A DNA stretch of 16,580 bases from Candidatus Woesearchaeota archaeon. GTDB taxonomy: Archaea > Nanobdellota > Nanobdellia > Woesearchaeales > SM23-78. Every line of letters begins with the position of its first letter. The first letter of the stretch is position 1. The position numbers were made by a program, and so were the translations under genes. The stretch covers positions 1 through 16,580 of the forward strand of contig JAFGBP010000050.1 of assembly GCA_016933095.1 (NCBI GenBank), in the 5' to 3' direction. The notes under the pieces were generated by a model. The model ran no database searches. It was not told where the DNA came from and was given only the letters and a program-made list of their open reading frames with translations. Shown here piece after piece: positions 13,706 to 16,580 of the stretch.

Positions 13706-14362
13706 CTACTCTTTGGCGTTTTCAGATTCAGGCTCAGACTCAACTGCGCCCTTGGTCTCAAGGCTCTCAATGTCCTTCTCTGAGAATGCAGGCAAGTCCT
13801 CTGACTCCTTCTTCTTCTTAGTTACCTTCACCTTTGAAGCATCCTTGTCCACAATTACCCTTTCAGGATGGTCTTCTCTTGAAAGCTCGGACTTTGGAAC
13901 GAACTCTATGAGACTCTGCTCCTTCAGGTTCACGTAATAGCTTGGGAAAGTGATCTTCTTCTTATCCACCATGACGTGACCATGGGTTATGAACTGTCTT
14001 GCCTGCTTCATAGTCCTGGCAAGACCTTTCTTGACCAAGAATGTCTGGAGCCTCCTGTCAAAGACGTCCTTAAGCGTGAGCCCAAGGACCTTGTCAAGGC
14101 CGTCTCCTGCCTGGATAAGCCCCATGGTGACGAGCTTCTCGATGAGCTGCTTCTCTTCGAGCTTTGACTGCTCGTCGACACGGCTAGCAAGGCTCTTTGC
14201 CTGGTTCTTGAAGTCCCGAAGCATGGTTTCCATGCGCCAGATCTCCTTCTTGTTCTTAAGACCATACTCCGCTCTAATTGCACGCTCATCCTTGATCCTG
14301 TCACTCTGCCATGGATGGCTTGGCGTGTCATACTTCTTTCGGATTTTTCCGGGGTCGCCCAT
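13706..14362 (-). CDS. rps4: Small-subunit ribosomal protein uS4
   Basis: A 218-residue archaeal uS4, a primary 16S rRNA binder. GDPGKIRKKYDTPSHPWQ is the archaeal N-terminus; the S4 RNA-binding domain is RRLQTFLVKKGLARTMKQARQFITHGHVMVDKKKITFPSYYV. The last 45 residues or so form a Lys-rich then strongly acidic tail (ESEPESENAKE), longer than in many archaea. AGGTG is the probable Shine-Dalgarno, 31 bp downstream of the uS13 stop. Confidence 0.96.
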   Translation of the reverse strand: MGDPGKIRKKYDTPSHPWQSDRIKDERAIRAEYGLKNKKEIWRMETMLRDFKNQAKSLASRVDEQSKLEEKQLIEKLVTMGLIQAGDGLDKVLGLTLKDVFDRRLQTFLVKKGLARTMKQARQFITHGHVMVDKKKITFPSYYVNLKEQSLIEFVPKSELSREDHPERVIVDKDASKVKVTKKKKESEDLPAFSEKDIESLETKGAVESEPESENAKE

Positions 14363-14393
14363 TTTTTCATAACACCTATATCATAACATATTT

Positions 14394-14936
14394 CTACTTC
14401 TTGCCCTTCTTCACGCCAAGGCTTCCCTTGCCCTTGTTCTTCCTGAAGTTGGACTTGGTCTTCTGACCGCGCACAGGTAAGCCCCACTGGTGGCGCATTC
14501 CCTTGTAGCTCTTAGTCTTCTTCATCCTCTTCAGATCCATCTCGTGGGTGAAGTCAAGGCTTGAGGTTATCAAGTGCATGTCCTCTCCAGTCTCCAAGTC
14601 CTTCCTCCTGTTGAGGAGCCAGTCCGGGATGCCTGCGTTGAGAGGCTTCTGGATGAGGTTCTCGATAGCCGCGACTTCCTTGGCCTCGAGGTAGCCTGCC
14701 TTCTTCTGAGGGTCTACCCCTGCCTTTCTAAGAACTGCGTTTGCAAACATCACGCTGACACCCTTGATCTTGGTGAGAGCGTATAAAATATGCTTCTCTC
14801 CCTTGACGTCGGTGTTCAGGATCCTGACAAGATGCCTGAGCTCCTTCTCAGGAGCCGCTTTTGGAGCTGCATGCGCAGCTGGTGCAGCCAGCTTTGCTTT
14901 GTGATCCTTGTGGTCGTTTTCTGCCATGTTAATCAT
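14394..14936 (-). CDS. rps13: Small-subunit ribosomal protein uS13
   Basis: First gene of the operon. uS13 sits in the 30S head and contacts tRNA and uL5. LRHLVRILNTDVKGEKHILYALTKIKGVSVMFANAVLRKAG is the diagnostic N-terminal helix-two-turn-helix region, and YKGMRHQWGLPVRGQKTKSNFRKNKGK the C-terminal signature. An Ala/Lys/His-rich tail of about 27 residues precedes it. Start candidates are ATG at 14936 and at 14927 (MAENDHK); neither has a TATA box at leaderless distance. The nearest TATA box (15035-15042) implies a 5' leader of about 75 nt, unlike most genes in this window. Confidence 0.96.
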   Translation of the reverse strand: MINMAENDHKDHKAKLAAPAAHAAPKAAPEKELRHLVRILNTDVKGEKHILYALTKIKGVSVMFANAVLRKAGVDPQKKAGYLEAKEVAAIENLIQKPLNAGIPDWLLNRRKDLETGEDMHLITSSLDFTHEMDLKRMKKTKSYKGMRHQWGLPVRGQKTKSNFRKNKGKGSLGVKKGKK

Positions 14937-15034
14937 CAATGTTCTTTAACTCGAGAAACAGCGTTGTTCACAAGAAACTTCTGTGACCCCTATGCGCTAT
15001 TCACTCGGGATAATACAGGCAGAAATTGGACCTC

Positions 15035-15042
15035 TTTATAAA
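15035..15042 (-). promoter_or_regulatory. TATA box of the ribosomal protein operon
   Basis: TTTATAAA immediately next to the first hairpin of the right array. Transcription would start near 15012, giving the S13 operon a leader of about 75 nt; a leader of that size could host autogenous control, but no defined motif is visible. Confidence 0.55.
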
Positions 15043-15300
15043 GCTTGCGGATTTTTAATCCGCAAGTTCAAAACTCGAAGAGTTTTGTTGGTTTCTAAAA
15101 TGCAAAGTATTTTAGGAAGCTCAAGACGACAGTCTTGTTGGTTTCTAAAATGCAAAGTATTTTAGGAAGCTCAAGACGACAGTCTTGTTGGTTTCTAAAA
15201 TGCAAAGTATTTTAGGAACCTCAAGACGACAGTCTTGTTGGTTACGACCACAGGTCGGAACCTCAAGACGACAGTCTTGTTGGTTTCTAAAATGCAAGAT
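15041..15300. repeat. Right hairpin array, 50 bp period
   Basis: Alternating hairpins read on +. Type 1 (32 bp: 15090-15121, 15140-15171, 15190-15221) has arms GGTTTCTAAAATGC and GTATTTTAGGAAGC or GGAACC around AAA. Type 2 (16-bp palindrome plus TT: 15122, 15172, 15222, 15264) has CAAGAC and GTCTTG around GACA. One type 1 unit is replaced by GGTTACGACC/GGTCGGAACC (15240-15262): new stem, same GGTT...AACC frame. One type 2 unit is replaced by CAAAACTC/GAGTTTTG with a GAA loop (15069-15087). The array starts with CTTGCGGATT/AATCCGCAAG (15044-15066) and ends with a half type 1 hairpin (15282-15297) before the boundary element. The G-T wobbles close better in + strand RNA. Confidence 0.88.
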
Positions 15301-15302
15301 GT

Positions 15303-15343
15303 TTCGAGCGGCGCTTGATCCGACCATCATCAGATACCGCGCC
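15303..15343 (+). repeat. Boundary stem-loop element, right copy
   Basis: TTCGAGCGGCGCT (15303-15315) is the exact complement of 10378-10390. GGCGC (15310-15314) pairs with GCGCC (15339-15343), and an inner stem TGAT/ATCA (15316-15319 with 15329-15332) replaces GGAT/ATCC of the left copy. GAT follows the inner stem in both. Confidence 0.65.
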
Positions 15344-15353
15344 GGGCGATGGG

Positions 15354-15361
15354 AAAAAAAA
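15354..15361 (-). terminator. T8 terminator of the zinc-ribbon gene
   Basis: Run of eight A on +, so eight T on the - strand, about 50 nt past the stop of the gene at 15409-15849; typical archaeal oligo-T terminator. It separates that gene from the hairpin array. Confidence 0.6.
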
Positions 15362-15408
15362 TATGCCAAAACATGCAAAGAGTTTAAAGGAATAACCTCA
15401 AGAGAACC

Positions 15409-15849
15409 TTAGGAGCATTCATGCTCTTCTTCTCCCAACCTTGAAGAGCACACCTCGCAGTACAGCCGCTCCCCCGCGCTCCCGGATAGCATTCCTAGTT
15501 CATTATATGGCTGCCTGACAGGCTCCCCCTTGACAAAGCCGCAGATGTTGCACTCGTACACCTTGGTGCGTTGGAATAAGTCTAGGGACTCATCTTTCTG
15601 GCATCCCTTGCACTCATAAGTCTTCAGAGGAGACAGGTCTCCTGAGAAAGTATATGATCCCTCGATTGTGCCGGTTTTTGCAAAGCCTGCTCCTTTGTGG
15701 TGTTCGCATACCAAGGCGTCGAGAGAAGCCGCGGCGCGACCCTCCTTGTAGGCCAGCTGTTTCAGTCTCTTCTTACGCTCATACTCAAGTTGTATCTGCT
15801 GCACTTCGATGCTTACAAGAACTTCATCCCTTCCTTCCTTCTTTGACAT
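15409..15849 (-). CDS. Zinc-ribbon protein of unknown function
   Basis: A 146-residue protein. An N-terminal helical, charged region (1-45) precedes a Cys-rich part with CEHH (48-51), CKGC (about 80-83), CNIC (about 100-103) and CEVC followed by HEC at the C-terminus (about 131-145). These could fold as two interleaved zinc ribbons. No enzymatic motif is visible and no family is recognised; nucleic-acid or protein binding is the usual role of such folds. AGGTGAT lies about 8 nt before the ATG and a TATA box at 15923-15929 implies a leader near 50 nt. Confidence 0.72.
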   Translation of the reverse strand: MSKKEGRDEVLVSIEVQQIQLEYERKKRLKQLAYKEGRAAASLDALVCEHHKGAGFAKTGTIEGSYTFSGDLSPLKTYECKGCQKDESLDLFQRTKVYECNICGFVKGEPVRQPYNELGMLSGSAGERLYCEVCSSRLGEEEHECS

Positions 15850-15922
15850 GTCTCATCACCTAACCCTCAGACATCATTATCCTATAGAACAGATGCCCCA
15901 AAGAGTTGTCTTAGAGGAGAAG

Positions 15923-15929
15923 TTTATAT
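15923..15929 (-). promoter_or_regulatory. TATA box of zinc-ribbon gene
   Basis: TTTATAT on + (ATATAAA on -), about 75 nt from the ATG at 15849. It may instead, or also, drive element B on the + strand. Confidence 0.45.
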
Positions 15930-15996
15930 GCATTATGGCTTTTGAGAATATAGTGTGGCTGCAGCGTGGATGCTGGTAGAGTGCAGTTACCATTTG

Positions 15997-16117
15997 GCTC
16001 TGTTCAAAGTCTCTCGTAGCCCGCTGCTATCGCCCATTAATCACGTCCTTTCGCCGAGTCTATCTTAACCGCATTCCGATTCTTATGCGCAGCCAGGGGC
16101 TACTTTTTGAACAGAGC
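15997..16117. other. Base-paired intergenic element B, candidate structured RNA
   Basis: A 121-bp unit closed by a perfect 12-bp helix, GCTCTGTTCAAA (15997-16008) with TTTGAACAGAGC (16106-16117). Inside, GTAGCCC (16016-16022) pairs with 16097-16103, GCTGC (16023-16027) with 16089-16093, and CGCAT/ATGCG (16070-16074, 16085-16089) forms a side hairpin. No plausible ORF spans it. TATA boxes lie on both sides (15923-15929, 16135-16143); the latter, read on -, predicts a start near 16113, at the foot of the outer helix. It is not 5S rRNA despite the similar length, because the helices are concentric. It shares GCCGAGTCTA (16053-16062) with element A. Confidence 0.5.
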
Positions 16118-16134
16118 GGTTTCCCTTCAAAACA

Positions 16135-16143
16135 TTTATATAT
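16135..16143 (+). promoter_or_regulatory. TATA box of two-helix membrane protein gene
   Basis: TTTATATAT centred 27 nt before the ATG at 16166; fixes that start over Met codons at 16085 and 16142, the latter lying within the TATA region itself. Confidence 0.7.
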
Positions 16144-16165
16144 GCTCATCCCAAAGAGAGGCTTT

Positions 16166-16474
16166 ATGAGAGGGAGCCTGGCAAGGATGGTGGAGAAGAT
16201 GGGCCTTCATAAGGAGAAGGAGCCGCACGACTTCCATGTGCACGTCAAGCCTCACCATGAGGTGTTCTTCATCTGGGTAATCATCATGTTCATCGCCGTC
16301 ATCGGCGCGCATTTCTTCCTGAACATGGGCCTCGGAGACGCCATCACAGGCTACGTCACGGTAGAGGAGAATCCGTTCGACAACCTCACCCTCTTATTGG
16401 ATGCCATGGCAGTACTGTTCATAACAATCCTGATCATCGGCATGGCTTACGAGACGATAACTCATAGTGACTAG
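16166..16474 (+). CDS. Small two-helix membrane protein
   Basis: A 102-residue protein with a basic N-terminus (about 30 residues, His/Lys-rich), a first transmembrane helix at about 32-53 (VFFIWVIIMFIAVIGAHFFL), a short loop of about 20 residues with acidic residues, and a second helix at about 75-96 (LLLDAMAVLFITILIIGMAY). Both ends are probably cytoplasmic. No family recognised. It is leaderless from a TATA box 27 nt upstream and is followed by a T-run and then a new promoter. Confidence 0.75.
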   Translation: MRGSLARMVEKMGLHKEKEPHDFHVHVKPHHEVFFIWVIIMFIAVIGAHFFLNMGLGDAITGYVTVEENPFDNLTLLLDAMAVLFITILIIGMAYETITHSD

Positions 16475-16493
16475 CGATTAATAAATTAGTAAT

Positions 16494-16499
16494 GTTTTT
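16494..16499 (+). terminator. T-run after the membrane protein gene
   Basis: GTTTTTC about 20 nt after the stop codon in an AT-rich stretch; fits archaeal oligo-T termination. Confidence 0.4.
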
Positions 16500-16523
16500 C
16501 TCGTTTGGATGTTAAACAAAACC

Positions 16524-16531
16524 TTTTTATA
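16524..16531 (+). promoter_or_regulatory. TATA box of the gene starting at 16559
   Basis: TTTTTATA, about 30 nt before the ATG at 16559; near-leaderless spacing. Confidence 0.55.
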
Positions 16532-16558
16532 CACCTTCAAAGCCTTCCTCGTTCCAGG

Positions 16559-16580
16559 ATGAGTGAAGAAGAGAAAAATC
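16559..16580 (+). CDS. Start of a further gene, cut by the window edge
   Basis: ATG followed by codons for SEEEKN. The call rests on the TATA box at 16524-16531 with correct spacing and the acidic, codon-like start. Product cannot be told. Confidence 0.5.

Noticed and set aside
15044..15343. Integron attC-like cassette sites
   Set aside because: Imperfect hairpins are present but the conserved RYYYAAC/GTTRRRY ends and any integrase are missing; no cassette ORFs lie between them.
10347..15343. The ribosomal operon as cargo of a transposon with 13-bp terminal inverted repeats
   Set aside because: The gene order is the ancestral archaeal one, no transposase is present, and the motif belongs to stem-loops tied to the arrays rather than to clean element ends.
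15145..15412. Short frames across the right hairpin array
   Set aside because: Their repeated peptide is just the 50-bp DNA repeat translated (50 is not a multiple of 3, so the frame shifts between units), and there is no start signal.
15997..16117. 5S rRNA
   Set aside because: Length (121) fits and CGGAA/TTAAG strings occur on -, but helices are concentric rather than the three-arm 5S fold and conserved loop sequences are absent.

Overview
The window is archaeal. It carries the conserved archaeal operon uS13-uS4-uS11-Rpo3(RpoD)-[tRNA-Leu]-eL18-uL13-uS9-Rpo10(RpoN), an archaeal-type 7S SRP RNA, a tRNA-Leu with a canonical-position intron and no encoded CCA, and many genes whose start codon lies 25-29 nt downstream of a TATA box, which implies leaderless mRNAs. 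The LeuRS catalytic core is of bacterial type, and several proteins are small or unrecognised. A small-genome lineage (for example DPANN such as Woesearchaeota) would fit, but that is inference: no rRNA is present to place it.

Layout. 1-2100: a winged-helix/PLD-like regulator (+) converges with a PHP-domain phosphoesterase (-); a strongly base-paired intergenic element (about 1930-2110) follows. 2127-2367: SRP RNA (+) with its TATA box. 2553-8071, all on -: an integral-membrane HExxH protein, leucyl-tRNA synthetase, an anchored lethal-factor-like HExxH protease and a signal-peptide protein, each with its own TATA box. 8250-9632 (+): a SAM methyltransferase, then an RHH antitoxin/RelE-like toxin pair with a near-perfect palindromic operator. 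9668-10243 (-): a GNAT acetyltransferase. 10579-14936 (-): the ribosomal protein/RNA polymerase operon. 15409-15849 (-): an unrecognised zinc-ribbon protein. 15997-16117: a second base-paired intergenic element. 16166-16474 (+): a two-helix membrane protein. 16559 onward: the first codons of a further gene.

The most unusual feature is a pair of hairpin arrays, one at each end of the ribosomal operon (10428-10595 and 15041-15300). They share almost no sequence. Both alternate a 32-33 bp hairpin repeat with an 18-19 bp palindromic spacer, giving a 50-52 bp period. Both end on the outer side in a half-hairpin, and both are bounded there by the same 13-bp motif (AGCGCCGCTCGAA), in inverted orientation, which opens a GGCGC/GCGCC stem-loop. 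Hairpin sequences change between units while pairing is kept. I do not recognise this repeat class; it is not CRISPR.

How the genes relate: the central operon and LeuRS serve translation and transcription, and the SRP RNA serves membrane targeting. The accessory genes (two membrane metalloproteases, a secreted protein, the toxin-antitoxin pair) look like cell-surface or selfish functions inserted between housekeeping genes. All homology statements come from motif recognition by eye, not from searches.
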